Part shown: in pieces, positions 23,455 through 34,399 of the stretch
Numbering within the stretch: the stretch's first letter is position 1
Layout: every line of letters begins with the position of its first letter
DNA from: Pisolithus tinctorius
Lineage: Eukaryota > Basidiomycota > Agaricomycetes > Boletales > Pisolithaceae
DNA: 64,000 nt
Assembly (NCBI GenBank): GCA_024663395.1
Contig: JANFAH010000068.1
Coordinates: 124,001 to 188,000, forward strand
Direction of reading: 5' to 3'
Translations under genes and position numbers: made by a program
The notes under the pieces: generated by a model
What the model saw: only the letters and a program-made list of their open reading frames with translations
Databases searched by the model: none
What the model was told of the DNA's origin: nothing

Positions 23455-25701
23455 ATGCAACCAGTCCTTCTTTCCTTGTTAGCCTTGGCTGGCTTTTCCA
23501 TGGCTATCAAAATACCAATACAGAAGGTCGAGAGCTCGCGTCTGAACCGGCGAAGCGGTGGTGCTGCGGTTTCCGCGCCGAAACCCTTTTCAAAGCTTGT
23601 CAACAGTCAGATCTTGGCTGCTTCTTCGTCCACCAATTCTACCTTGTCACTGAGGTTTGTCTTTCCTGTGTCCTTCACCACCAAGGAATCTGAGTAGACT
23701 GCAGTAACGTGCAAGATGTCATCTATATCGCTAATGTAAGCATAATGTTGCGCTTTCCTACAGAACTTAGCTTCATCGAACTGTGAACTGTTAGGTTACT
23801 ATTGGAGGTGTCGGTGAGTAGCCCGTAGCCAGTTTTGCAACCTAAAACGTAGTCCGCGTTTCAGAATATCCTGTGCAGCTCGACACAGGCTCGTCAGGTT
23901 CGCCTGTTGTGTCTTGCCCCCCAGTGCTTTGGTGACATTTCGTTTTAGACTTATGGGTCCTTCCTACAACTACACCCTTACCCAATGCCACACTCACTGT
24001 GAGTAGGAAATTCGCCTATTGCACTCCCTACTCACTAGCGACAGTCAATATCACAAAACCTAACGGTTGGTGGCACTCTCAATGGTAGTTGTTTGCATGA
24101 CTTTATCACCGATTTAGTATGGCATAGGCTGGGCATACGGCCAAATTGCATATGCACAGGCGGAATTCGCAGGGTGAGTACTTTCTGGCTTCGTCACAAT
24201 TTGTTCCTCTAATACTTCAATTAGGATATCCGTTTCCCAACAAGCTTATCTAAACGTCTCAGTGGCGCAAAACCCGGCGCTGTCTTATGGTGCCGCGGGT
24301 GTTATGGGCCTCGGTTTCAATTCACTTTCTGTTATTGACGGCGTCATAAATAAGACCGGAGCCTCAACAGGACGGACACTACTCTACAATCTCTTCCAGG
24401 ATAATCCGAACGAACCTAACTTCATCGCATTCTCTCTGCAGAGTTCTACTGATGATGATGGCATTCAGGGAAGTTTTGCTGTCGGTAGGTAAAGTTTTCC
24501 TTGCTGTGATTTGACTCACGATCGCCTTCTAGGGGAAACGGACCCCCAATATTCTAACGTGACTGATACCAACAAGATTCCTACCTGGCCGGTCTCCTCT
24601 CCAACAAGATGGACCGTACTATTGGACTCGTTCATTGTTGGTACGCAGACGAACGACGTATCTTCAACCGTTCCAGGGGTGGCATCGAACAAAGCAGTTG
24701 TGTTACTTGACAGTGGAACATCTTACACGTGCGCCGGTTACTCGTCTTTCGTGTTCCTGATAACATGTTTTTTATGCAGGTATGCGCCAACTGACGTTTG
24801 CACTGCAATTTATGGTGGTGTGGCCGGTGCCCAATATGACTCCAGTATTGGACAATGGACCGTCCCTTGTAACGCCGAAATAGACATGGCCCTCCAGATC
24901 GAGTATGTTGTCCTCGGTATTCGCTGTGCGTATTTTGACGGTTAGCAGCAACCAGATCTTTCCCATCCATCCACTTGATGTCTCACCAACAACCCCGGGC
25001 GATTCCAGTACTTGTGTGGGATCCTTCCTTCCCCAAACGGACTCGGTCGGTGCAGGACAATTGTATGTCATTAGGGCTAGGCGCATTCGGCGGATGAGCT
25101 TACTGACGAGTTTTTTAATACCCATAGCGATTGGTTAATTGGTGATAACGTCCTGCGTTCTGTCTACGCTCTCTACGACTTCGGCGACTTCGATTCTTCG
25201 GGCAACATGGGCAATCCTTACATCCAGTTGTTAGCGCTCGTTGACCCCAATCAAGCTTCCGCCGAATTCCATGCCGTCAGAGGCGGTACTCCTCTAACTA
25301 ATATCACTTACAATGTCTCGAATTCTGGCAGCGGCATCACCACGGTCTCCCTCTCGACTGACGTTGCTAATACCATCGCCAAGTTGTCTCAGTACCTTCC
25401 AGCGATCCTCGGTGTCATGGCATTAAATGCCCTCGTTCTCGTCGTGCTCACAATTGTTGGTTTCGTCCTGCTGTGCAGGCGTCGCAACAAGGTTCGAGCA
25501 CGAAAGACACCAGGCCGCCTCAGTCCTATGCCCTTGAGTCACACCTCCCTGAACAGATTTTCGGGTATGCCAGAGCATGCTGGTCCACATACTTACGAGC
25601 CTGTATCAATGGCTCTGACGGAGGATACACTTTTCGCCCCCCCGTCTCCGGCGTTCAAAGGGGAAGCAAGATACTCAGAACGTCCAAAGTCGGTAGCATA
25701 G
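23455..25701 (+). CDS. Membrane-anchored pepsin-like aspartic protease (A1 family)
   Basis: Twelve exons: 23455-23654, 23705-23735, 23795-23813, 23865-23897, 23949-23998, 24045-24065, 24118-24173, 24225-24484, 24533-24728, 24780-24902, 24946-25062, 25128-25701 (559 aa). A signal peptide (MQPVLLSLLALAGFSMA) is followed by a short propeptide. The first catalytic loop is VQLDTGSSDLWV, the flap is TYGIGWAYG, and the second catalytic loop is VVLLDSGTSYT; both Asp are present. Near residue 445 a single transmembrane helix (LPAILGVMALNALVLVVLTIVGFVLL) precedes CRRRNK and a roughly 80-aa cytosolic tail. So the protease is type I, with its active site outside or in the vacuole lumen. The 5' half is cut into very small exons (19, 21, 31, 33 nt); exons 5-7 are the least certain junctions. 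Confidence 0.9.
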
Positions 25702-25869
25702 TGCTGTCGTGGGGTGTCTTGTACGTGATAGTGTTATGAGATGTTTGGGCGCCAATATATGGGACTTTTAGCGGACACTACTATCACTTGTTCTGATGTA
25801 CATAACTAATCATATTTCCTGCTGCGGTATCCGATTATTGCTCAGGTCCTATTATAGTAGCTATGTGTT

Positions 25870-28185
25870 CTATTTATCTGGATCGTTATCATTCGCGTTT
25901 GGTAGTGTGTCGTCGTCCCCCTTGAAACTCCAAGCACGTCCCAATGCTTTTCTGTGTTCATCAGTGGCGGCCTTCTCGTTGTCACCCATCACCTCTTCGG
26001 CCGTTTGAAGGAGATGATTCCATGTGAGGTATTTCTCCGCAGGCACCTCACCTCTGAGGTAATTGATGATACGAATCAGAGGCATGGCCACTCTTGCGCG
26101 ATAGAAAGCATCCGCCCTGGGATTTTGGAGCATTGCACCAAGATCCACACAATCAGCTAACCACATGGCATGCTTATAGTGATTAACAGCCTTGGTCCCA
26201 AGAGCGGTGCGCACGATGAATGACATGGTCTCCAAGTCAGGGGGGTGGTTGGAATTTACGGACCGCTCCGGAAGCTTGGGAGGTCCCTGTTCTTGATTCG
26301 AGTCCTGGAAAGAGGTTGCTCGTATGCCCGTCATGAGCTCGAAGCTCCGCATCAACCTGGCCCAGTCCCCATTACGCCAGCACGCCATGAGCAAAAGGTG
26401 GTAGGTTTGACGGTCTGGACGTAACTTTGGAAGCTGGTATATGGCGTCGTTCTCGAGGCACCATTCTACGACTTCAGAAGCCTGCAGAGATTCGTCCGGT
26501 GATCCACGTCTCGCAAGCGCGGAATGCGCACGTAAGAGTTTATGAATGTGACTCCTGTCGACGATTTGACGCTCGTGCGGTTTGTCAAAGTCGAGTCTTT
26601 CGATGACCTGCCGCATGAAGTGCACGCAAAGCTTGTACCTCTGCATGGTATTGCAAAGAGTAAGTGTCACGTCAAGAGTCCAGGGGGTGAGAAACCTGGA
26701 GAGACGAAGCGTTGCGCGTTCGCCGAACATAGCGAAACCAAGATGTTTCGTAGCTATGTCGAGGGCTAAGGCTTGGTCGCTCGCCCGACCGCGTGTCAAT
26801 GCCCTGATCGCAGCCCCAATGACACGGGAATCCAGCTCAAAGCCTCTTTGCTTCTGTACAGCCTTCTCGACCTGAAGCCAGATATACTTCGCGTCCGACT
26901 TGGCAGTGTTGGATACGGATATTTCGTCATTGCTATCAGAACGTCGTTCTTGACACTTGGTAATAGCATCGAACATGGAACAGAACAGATACTTGTCCGG
27001 AGCGAAAAGTCCCTCAGCGTCCATCGCAAAGAAGACGTCAAAAATCTTCTGTCGATCCCCGACTTCTCCCAGTATGGATAAGTAGAATACCAGAGGTACT
27101 GTGTTCAGTTCCTTGGTGTTGTCGGGTTCGTGGTACTTGACGGACCTTATGTGATCCATGTAGTACCCGTAGAGGGTGTGGGCATTGGCAAGTTGTTTGG
27201 AATGCTTTGACCAATCATCAATCTGGCTAAGTCCCTTGAGAAGCGTAGAGAAAGTGGCAGCATTGGGAGAGAAGCCCCTGCGCTTCATCTGTGAAGAGCT
27301 CAGTGGGACCTCTGAGCGATTTAAGGATATGCTTACGTCTGTGAAGACTTCATAGGCACGCTTATAACGCCCAGCATTTGTACACAAAGAGATCATCGTA
27401 TTCCATACCGATGTGTTCTGTGCATCTCTTGGTGTACTCTGCAGACGTCGAAAAGCACCGTCCATGTCGCCTTGACCACACATCTGCTGCAATTCCAATG
27501 CGAGGTCATACGGTTTAAGCAGCTTCGCTGGAGGGCGGATATCGTCCTTAGTTTTTGACCCTTTGAGAGCCTCAATGTAAGCCGGATTCCGAATAACCTT
27601 GACCTTTCCCCCACAATCAGTTGACGTACTAGTTTCATCCCAAGACACTTGCTGAACATCGACGGAGGTTGCTGCGTGGGAGATCTCATCTAATACCCGT
27701 CCTGCGACTATCGACGGCGCGTCACGGAAACGCGTTTCACGGGTGGGGGGAAGAGCTCTCCCCGAGTCCCCCGCAGTTGGAGTATGCGTGTAAGAAGATC
27801 GTACTGGGCCAAAATTAGCGGGATCTACACAAATATCCGGCAAGGAGGGTCTCTTCGGATGCGTGGAGGACAGCTCCTGCGAACGGGGAGAAGGGACTGG
27901 AGACCGTCTGGGTACAGGTTTGGAGGAACGTTTGTAAGTATCATTACGTTTTGACTCGGGGAGTGGACGGTGAAAAAGTAATGCTTGGCGATTTGGAGGG
28001 GCACGACCCACTGCCGCAGAGGTTGTGAAGCGACACGGAGACAGCTGTAGACTTCCGTGGGACGATAAGGACGACGTTCTCAAACCATGCTGGACACCTT
28101 GCAGCATCTTGGACGTTCCAAGGCCCATCTGCCTCCGCAAGTAATTTTCCATAGGCGTGGGAATGCATGACATAATATGAATCAT
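25870..28185 (-). CDS. Pentatricopeptide-repeat (PPR) protein, probably mitochondrial
   Basis: Two exons: 28185-27337 and 27288-25870 (755 aa); the 48-nt intron is in frame, so its removal is inferred from the sharp donor GTAAGC and from the PPR continuity VFTDMKRRGFSPNAATFSTLL. The N-terminus is rich in Arg/Ser and contains CRFTTSAAVG, suiting mitochondrial import. PPR-like helical hairpins appear in the middle: NTSVWNTMISLCTNAGRYKRAYEVF, then FYLSILGEVGDRQKIFDVFFAMD and later TYHLLLMACWRNGDWARLMRSFELM. Such proteins bind organellar RNA for stability, processing or translation. I cannot name the target or ortholog. The start codon is only 50 bp from the OST1 stop codon upstream; Met 5 or Met 12 could also serve. 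Confidence 0.82.
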   Translation of the reverse strand: MIHIMSCIPTPMENYLRRQMGLGTSKMLQGVQHGLRTSSLSSHGSLQLSPCRFTTSAAVGRAPPNRQALLFHRPLPESKRNDTYKRSSKPVPRRSPVPSPRSQELSSTHPKRPSLPDICVDPANFGPVRSSYTHTPTAGDSGRALPPTRETRFRDAPSIVAGRVLDEISHAATSVDVQQVSWDETSTSTDCGGKVKVIRNPAYIEALKGSKTKDDIRPPAKLLKPYDLALELQQMCGQGDMDGAFRRLQSTPRDAQNTSVWNTMISLCTNAGRYKRAYEVFTDVSISLNRSEVPLSSSQMKRRGFSPNAATFSTLLKGLSQIDDWSKHSKQLANAHTLYGYYMDHIRSVKYHEPDNTKELNTVPLVFYLSILGEVGDRQKIFDVFFAMDAEGLFAPDKYLFCSMFDAITKCQERRSDSNDEISVSNTAKSDAKYIWLQVEKAVQKQRGFELDSRVIGAAIRALTRGRASDQALALDIATKHLGFAMFGERATLRLSRFLTPWTLDVTLTLCNTMQRYKLCVHFMRQVIERLDFDKPHERQIVDRSHIHKLLRAHSALARRGSPDESLQASEVVEWCLENDAIYQLPKLRPDRQTYHLLLMACWRNGDWARLMRSFELMTGIRATSFQDSNQEQGPPKLPERSVNSNHPPDLETMSFIVRTALGTKAVNHYKHAMWLADCVDLGAMLQNPRADAFYRARVAMPLIRIINYLRGEVPAEKYLTWNHLLQTAEEVMGDNEKAATDEHRKALGRAWSFKGDDDTLPNANDNDPDK

Positions 28186-28235
28186 CCTTTTTGGTATTGC
28201 CCCTGTAGAAGCAGGCTAGTCTATGTATATGTACA

Positions 28236-29955
28236 TCAACGCCTATGCAGCCTCAAGTCTACACGTTTCGCAGTGAAGCCAAGCATGAACAGGCCAAAGA
28301 ACATTGTCCCAACTGCGAGTGGCTTCCGGAGGTGTGCGAAAAACGGAAGACTGTACGAAACCTGAATGTATGTTAGATATAAAGAGTATACAGTCGAGGC
28401 AACGCTCGTACGTAGATCATTCCAGTGTGCTTTCCAGTCAATTTCTTGTATGTGAGTGCGACAGCCGGACGGCCGATCGTATCCAGGTATGTGATATGAG
28501 TGGAAACACTGCTCGATAACGCCGGGAAAGGAGAGATGAACTCGATGTTGCTATTTGACGGTCATTCGGAATCTGAACAAATACCGGGGAATCTTACCTA
28601 GCTCCTTCAGGCATGATAATCTTGACTATCGCTTCATCCACAACGGAACCAGGGATATGCGTTGTCACCGGCACAGCAACGATATACTTGCCGTTGGCCG
28701 CGTCCCAGCTGACCGAGTCCTGCAAGGGAGTATCGAAGCCGAGCGTGAAGGAATAATTCCATCCGCCAAGAAGAGGATAGCGAGGACGCATATCAAGGAT
28801 GCTGTTCTGGGTCGCCTTGCTATTCTTGGGCACGGACGGTGCTACGCGTAAATTAGAGGTGGATACATTACCGTTCAAATCATAGTAGTACACATTGGTG
28901 ACACCGGGCGGAAGCTGGAGGATCAAGCGATTGAGCGTGTGTGGAGATAAACGCCCAAAGAAGTTCTGGCTTTGGTACTCCAGGCGGGAGAACTGGCCTT
29001 TGAGCCTGGGAGTAACATTGAAATTACCCGATTACGCATCAAGGTAAATAAACTTACGCCGGACCAGCATTGTATAGGTGGATCTTATCCTCGACATTCA
29101 AATTGGCGCCCCAATGACTGATTTCAATCGAACGCTCGAGGTTCTTGACCTCCAAAACAGGATAGTCAAAGTTGTAGTGGACGGAAATAGTTTGTTGATG
29201 GTTGGAAACGAACTCCACGTCCGCAGAGGGGTGAATATTGTGATAAGGGCCATACGTTACGGTGGCTCCTGACTTGGTCACCACAGCGCCATCTCGGACG
29301 AACTCGTCGACGTCTTGCGGGGTGGAGTAGGAAATAACGTCGGGGGATAGAGACCTGAAAAGGCATCAACAAACAAAAACGCGTTAAGACGAAGCCATTC
29401 GATCGCACTTGACTTTAGTACGCTGGACGAGAGTATTGTACGGACTGAGAACAAAGAGGCCTGTCTCGTAGTTAAGAAGCTGCGGGTCGGTCTGGGCTGC
29501 GCGCTCGGGATGTGGACGCGTCGCGTGTGTTTGAACGGACTCAAAAACAAGGTTGAGAGTGCCATTGGCAGACAATTGCCTTGGCAAATTCACGGCTATC
29601 AAACTGGAGGCACTTGAAGATAAACGTCAGTGCTGCGGCGACCATGAGCAGATGAACCTCACGCTGCATCATCCTCGTCAAGAACAGTTACGACGAGAGG
29701 GTTTGCTTGGCCCTTGACCTTGGCCTCCATCCAGCTTGTCTTTTCTTTCTCATCTTTGGCAAGTGCGATGTGGTACACTGTCTGGCCAGCTTCGAGTGCC
29801 TTGATAGCATATGTCGTGCTGACGTGGACCACTGACCCACCCAGCTCGATGGTACGCACAACAGCTGTGTTTTCGAAGGACGGCCCAGCTAGAGACAGAG
29901 AAGGTAGGAGTGCGCCTGCGACTAGCAGACAAAGCGTTCGCCAGCTCTGTAGCAT
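28236..29955 (-). CDS. OST1: Oligosaccharyltransferase subunit Ost1 (ribophorin I)
   Basis: Six exons: 29955-29663, 29612-29409, 29354-29058, 29005-28598, 28550-28412, 28361-28236 (488 aa). A signal peptide (MLQSWRTLCLLVAGALLPSLSLA) leads to the lumenal domain with FENTAVVRTIELGGSV, DPQLLNYETGLFVLSPYNT, VTYGPYHNI, HYNFDYPVLEVKNLERSIEISHWG split in two conserved strands, and RYPLLGGWNYSF. The last two exons give VALTYKKLTGKHTGMIYVSYS and a single membrane helix (AVGTMFFGLFMLGF) followed by a short basic tail. Ost1 is a subunit of the ER oligosaccharyltransferase that N-glycosylates nascent proteins. The first four introns are all phase 2. Confidence 0.96.
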
Positions 29956-30115
29956 GTTTGGTGGTGGCTCGTGCAGGCACCGCCGACGTTGAAGCCAAAG
30001 AATGTATAGTGTTGTTTATAGTAGGCAACGACATAGCCTATGGACATAGCCGCCCAACCCCTAAGCGACAGGGTAAATACTATTCGATAAGACTCAGCGT
30101 CTTCCGAGATGTTGG

Positions 30116-31141
30116 CTACCACTGCCAGAAGGATGCAGGATTACGCAGAGGTACATCTTCCCTCACCAGACCAGCTGAAACAATCCTCTTCAGCCGCCGT
30201 TCTCGCTGTTCCTTCACAACCTGGTCATAGGTCTTTCCCGGTCGCAGGATTACATGCAATCGCGAATCAGGATGGACTCGAATACCAAACTTTCCCCTTC
30301 CACGGGGCTCCAGCCGCTTAAGTCGGTTTTCCCCCTTGGTCACCCAAGCTTCCGCTGCCAGGACAAAACCGAGACAAGCAGGCATAGCACCAAAGGTGAT
30401 AATTTAATGCCTCCGATGGCTCAGTGGAGGTGGAAAGAAGCACTCACAGACAACTAATTTTGATGGGTCCATGTTCTTGTACACAGTCGCGTGTAGCTTA
30501 GCCGTGGCAAGCATGCTCATTATCCGGTTACTTGCGCGTTTTTCACTGAATTGCATCTGCATGATGGCATGATCAATTGGCTTTCCGGATATTTGCCTCC
30601 CAAGCATATTCAATTTCCTGTGCGAGATTTTGAAGTTCGCCGTGGAGTATTTGTGCTAAGTCCGAAGGTCATTTTCAAACGCAAAATTTCCGAGACATGT
30701 GGGTGGCCGAACCTCAGGAGCAGACTGCTTCTCGACCACTTCTGGTGCTGCCTCGGCGACCTTCTTCTTCTTCTTTTGGTGCTTTGTGCTCCCCTCGATC
30801 AGCTTTGCCTCCGTGAAGGCTTCTTGCTGAGCAGGGACAAGATCGGCAGTTTCCTGTTTGGGGGCATCTGGCGCAGCAGATTTACGGACTGAAGGAGCAA
30901 ATTTCTGTTGGATCCATTGCAAAGGGTTGAAGTTGCTAGAACTGTCAAGGGTTGAGGGATACGACTGAATCCATCCGTTCGAGTGGGAGGACTCACAGAC
31001 GTCGGCCATCCCACTGCACGATCCGAGACCGCTGCGATTGCAAACGCTGCACACCAACACAAGCTGTAACATGCAAGCTTCATAAAACATTAAGCCGTCA
31101 GGACAAATCTCCGGCGCACCTCTCCTTGTCAAGGACTGCAT
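30116..31141 (-). CDS. MRPL22: Mitochondrial large-subunit ribosomal protein uL22m
   Basis: Five exons: 31141-31120, 31063-30997, 30941-30713, 30655-30448, 30354-30116 (254 aa). The 22-nt first exon and 67-nt second exon are required by phase, and yield MQSLTRRACVGVQRLQSQ then SRIVQWDGRRLSSN, an Arg-rich acid-free leader typical of mitochondrial presequences. A Lys-rich linker (KHQKKKKKVAEAA) precedes the L22 core: STANFKISHRKLNMLGRQI, PIDHAIMQMQFSEKRASNRI, then a C-terminal arm with VTKGENRLKRLEPRGRGKFG. uL22 lines the exit tunnel of the ribosome. Without the first two small exons the frame has no plausible leader. Confidence 0.9.
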
Positions 31142-31268
31142 CCCTTGGACGGAACGGGTGGGACACGCGCAAAAGGTGTCACGGAGCCGTGTCTGTCACA
31201 TGTGTCACGTCTATTGTCACGTTGTGTAATATTGAACAGAACACGTTTTGTTGAACAAATTGAACAAA

Positions 31269-31640
31269 TTACAAGACCCACTCGCAGGTCCCCTCATCGA
31301 ACACGACAATGCTCACCATAGGCACTATCATATACGTTGCGCTGCTTTTGATCAATGCCATGGCAGTGTTGAGTGAGGAACGCTTCCTTGCACGGAGTGC
31401 GTTCCCTTTCACCCACCCACTTCCTGTACTGAATGAGCTGTAGTTGGCTGGTCCTCCGTACAACCTCATAGTACCAATGTTGGATACCAGCAACCATTCG
31501 ACCAGAACGGTTACGGTTACGGCCAGCAGGATGTCGGCGTAAAAGTCCGCATAATAAACCTCATCAGTGCCGTGCGGACCCTCATGCGCAGTAAGCGTGT
31601 TTCGAACGAGATTTACGAAACTTGGTGCTAACACAGGCAT
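31269..31640 (-). CDS. Orphan 123-aa open frame with one membrane-like segment
   Basis: A single intact frame between the uL22m and GILT genes. It starts MPVLAPSFVNLVRNTL and contains one strongly hydrophobic stretch (ILLAVTVTVLVEWLLV) followed by a Ser/Gly-rich part and a second weaker hydrophobic patch (ATYMIVPMVSIVVF). I recognise no family. It has no introns, unlike its neighbours. It could be a small lineage-specific membrane protein, the remnant of a decayed gene, or chance. Short direct repeats of TTGAACAAATTG type flank its 3' end near 31248-31270. Confidence 0.22.
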   Translation of the reverse strand: MPVLAPSFVNLVRNTLTAHEGPHGTDEVYYADFYADILLAVTVTVLVEWLLVSNIGTMRLYGGPANYSSFSTGSGWVKGNALRARKRSSLNTAMALIKSSATYMIVPMVSIVVFDEGTCEWVL

Positions 31641-31793
31641 GCGTACAAGTCCCTCTAATAGGACTAAATCTAGTAGTCATCGTGTACGAATTGGTTCTCG
31701 GTGGCTGATTGTCTTTCATTTGGGCTCGCTTCTGCACTTGGCCGCCGACAGGGGGTTGGATGACACGAGTGCAAGTGTACTACATACTCACCC

Positions 31794-32625
31794 CTAATCT
31801 ACATTGTTCAGTCGTTCATATTCCTCGTTGATTTGCCTGATGAAGTCGGCTGGAGTGTGTCCACCCTATATTCGTATATGAGAGTTATGTCCGTAGGTCG
31901 ATGGAAGCCACGCACCTCGCACTCGTACCAAGTGCCGTCATGAATACAGACTTGCCTCCCATTTATCATGATCGTGCAGCTCTTTCTGCATCGAGGCATG
32001 AACATTCGTCATCAACCCGTCCACAGCACTCACTTGATGCCAAGTTGCATGCTTGTCTTGACACTCTCCTGTAGCAGTCGAACGCCTTCGTGGCCATGAC
32101 CGTTATCTCCGGCACACTTCCGTGCCCTGTCGTTTTCCCACTCGAACCCCGCAACCCCTGCACACTTGGCAGCTGTGTCAGGTAAACCCACCTGTCCACG
32201 GCCCTGGTAGTTTTCGCATTGAACAAACGTCCACCATTCGGAAGTAGGATGGTATTTAGCGACGCATAATTCGTGCACATTTCCAGCACACTCTTCCACG
32301 CCATGCAGGCACGTTGCGCCATAGGTTTCATCGGATGGGTTTGGCCTTGAGCATTGTTAATAAGATATACCCCCATTCTGATGCCGTGTCCTCACTTGGC
32401 AATGAAGGACAAGGAAATGTCCACTTTGTCACCAACTCTTTGCAATACACGGTCCCACACAGACTCGCAAAGGAAAGCGTCTGGGCAACGAGACATGACA
32501 CCCAACACCACCGGTACCTTGACATCACTGACAAACGCCGTCTGCGGGCCATTGTATGGAGCTGATCGGGGTAATGCTACCTGTGCGCACGCAGCAACCC
32601 AGAACAATGAGAGGGCAGATAACAT
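31794..32625 (-). CDS. GILT-family (gamma-interferon-inducible lysosomal) thiol reductase-like protein
   Basis: Four exons: 32625-32396, 32345-32034, 31985-31916, 31865-31794 (227 aa). A signal peptide (MLSALSLFWVAACAQVALP) comes first. The active-site region reads VPVVLGVMSRCPDAFLCE, as in fungal GILT-like proteins, followed by ETYGATCLHGVEECAGNVHELC, FVQCENYQG and FEWENDRARKCAGDNGHGHEG, a typical Cys pattern. The C-terminus SCTIMINGRQVC and YECEGGHTPADFI closes the fold. Animal GILT reduces disulfides in lysosomes; in fungi a secreted or vacuolar role is assumed. The frame closes at 31794 after a 48-nt last intron. Confidence 0.9.
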
Positions 32626-32892
32626 CGTGGGCACAGTGGTATAATGAAGGGGTAGTACAGGACAAGAAGCGAACGCGGATTTCCTCGCCCTTTACGCTCC
32701 GCAAGGATAAATGGCGTCATGATTACATAACAGTGATATGGATGCCACACAAACTGTTCATGTGCAGTACGCGACGGAAGACTAGATGATCAAGGCTCTC
32801 GCAGCAAGGTAAGAGAGGATAAACTCAACTGAAATATTCATGTTCGTGGCATGCTACGCCCTGAGTGAATTAAAACAACGAGGAGTAATGCC

Positions 32893-33694
32893 CTATGGTG
32901 CTTCTTGTGATTGGGCAGCATCCCACCATTTTCTAGCTTCAACATCATTCATTGGGGGAGTGAAGTATCGACACCGTGACTGAAAGGCTGTAGAATGCAT
33001 GTAAAAAGCATGTACAAGAGGCAGAAGATAGGGTCGACAGCGGAACCTACCGTCAAGTGATCTCTTGCGTATAATCCTTTCAACCGACAATTCGTTGTGG
33101 ACCTGGTTTCTCTGTTTTCCAGGTCGAATCAACACCAACATTAATAACGGTAATGAAACGCGTTTGTCACCTTGACTTCTTCGGCAAATAGGTCAGCTTG
33201 CGCTTTCCTCTGAGCCCTGGCATCGCCCTGTTGCCCCTCGAGCACTCTTCGCTTCTCGTTCATGGACTGATCCACGATATTCACACAATAATCCACAATT
33301 TCCGTTCTCCGCTTCCAATTCTCTGACGTGATCTATGTGTCAAAGAACCTCGAGGAAAGCAGGGAGATGAATACCGCACCAACTAGTTCTTTCCAAATGT
33401 ACTCACAGGCCAGATCCTGCACGTTCCCCTTCTTATTGCTCCCTACGCGGTCTCGATCTCGGAATTGCGCATTTGAACGGTTAAGGCGCATTGTAATGGT
33501 GTCGTCCAGTCTCCGATATTCTCTGAGAAGGTCTTCGGGAAATGAGTGGCACGAAGTAGGGGGCAAAAAGTTGAGATAAGCACACCCTTGAAGAGACTGA
33601 GATTGTGACATGTTGTTGGTGACACGTACACCAATTGTGGGGTGAGAGAGGGTGCTTGGACAGCGAGACTGCCAAGTGGTGGAGGAGAAGGCAT
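32893..33694 (-). CDS. MIX23: MIX23/CCDC58-like mitochondrial intermembrane-space protein
   Basis: Five exons: 33694-33586, 33532-33380, 33322-33171, 33111-33051, 32987-32893 (189 aa). The joined exons give CHNLSLFKDLLREYRRLDD, then TITMRLNRSNAQFRDRDR, WKELVENWKRRTEIVDYCVN, QVHNELSVERIIRKRSLDAF and SRCRYFTPP. The two Cys near the N-terminal helix and the CRxxF-P motif near the end are hallmarks of the CCDC58/MIX23 family, oxidatively folded via Mia40 in the intermembrane space. The junction 33380/33322 was chosen because it yields LVENW. Yeast MIX23 supports protein import through TIM23; the same role is inferred. Confidence 0.86.
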
Positions 33695-34399
33695 CTTCGG
33701 ACTTGGGCCGTGCCGGCATCCCGAAATTGTCAATCAGCAGGGAGAGGCTGTGGCTGTGCTTACATTTCCAAGTAAGGAAGGGGGCGGTCGTGCTACTGGC
33801 GCGTTAGGAGAGCACTCGGAATTTTCGCAAAATCATTGGGCCCGTCTTTTCAACAAGTCTGGTTGTTGTTTTTAGCCCGACGTTGGCTTCTTCCATCGAA
33901 AAAATGTGTCCGTACAACTAAGGGCCGACCAAGATCCTTATTTTATTTATTTATTTACCCTTTCCCCCGGATGGAATCTTTTCATCCCTTCACTTCGAGC
34001 CAAGTTACAATGCGTAGCCTTGACCTGTCTAATATTCGGTGGTAATCACGTCCCTCGGTCCGCACTCCCCTTATTAATGACCTTCGCGCTAATCCTACAG
34101 TTCGTTTATGATGGCCACGCCTCACCATCCTCAGTACCATGAGTATAGTCACTCCCTGATAGGTCACAGCCGACGTCCCAGAGATAGAGATTCGGGGGCT
34201 GTCTCCTCCGCCGTGTTCCGGGTAAAGGGAAACACCGCTCCATAATTATACGGAAAAATATATACATAACATATACGTCCGATCTGTCCGAATAATAATG
34301 CGCCCATCAACGCTCACTGAGGTCCACTTAAAATACATCAGATCCACTCTGTGGCGACCGGCCCAGCTTGCTCACAGTCTGTTGCGTATCCTGTGCATT
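33695..34399. other. Intergenic region between MIX23 and C2H2 genes
   Basis: About 705 bp upstream of MIX23 and downstream of the zinc-finger gene. An AT-rich stretch with TTTATTTATTTATTTA lies at 33940-33957. AT-rich sequence around 34240-34300 (ATACATAACATATAC) probably belongs to the zinc-finger 3' UTR. No gene is supported. Confidence 0.4.

Noticed and set aside
31070..31141. Simple N-terminus of uL22m read without introns
   Set aside because: It gives a Cys-rich non-mitochondrial leader, and the phase of the next intron (GTGAGT at 30996) would be violated.
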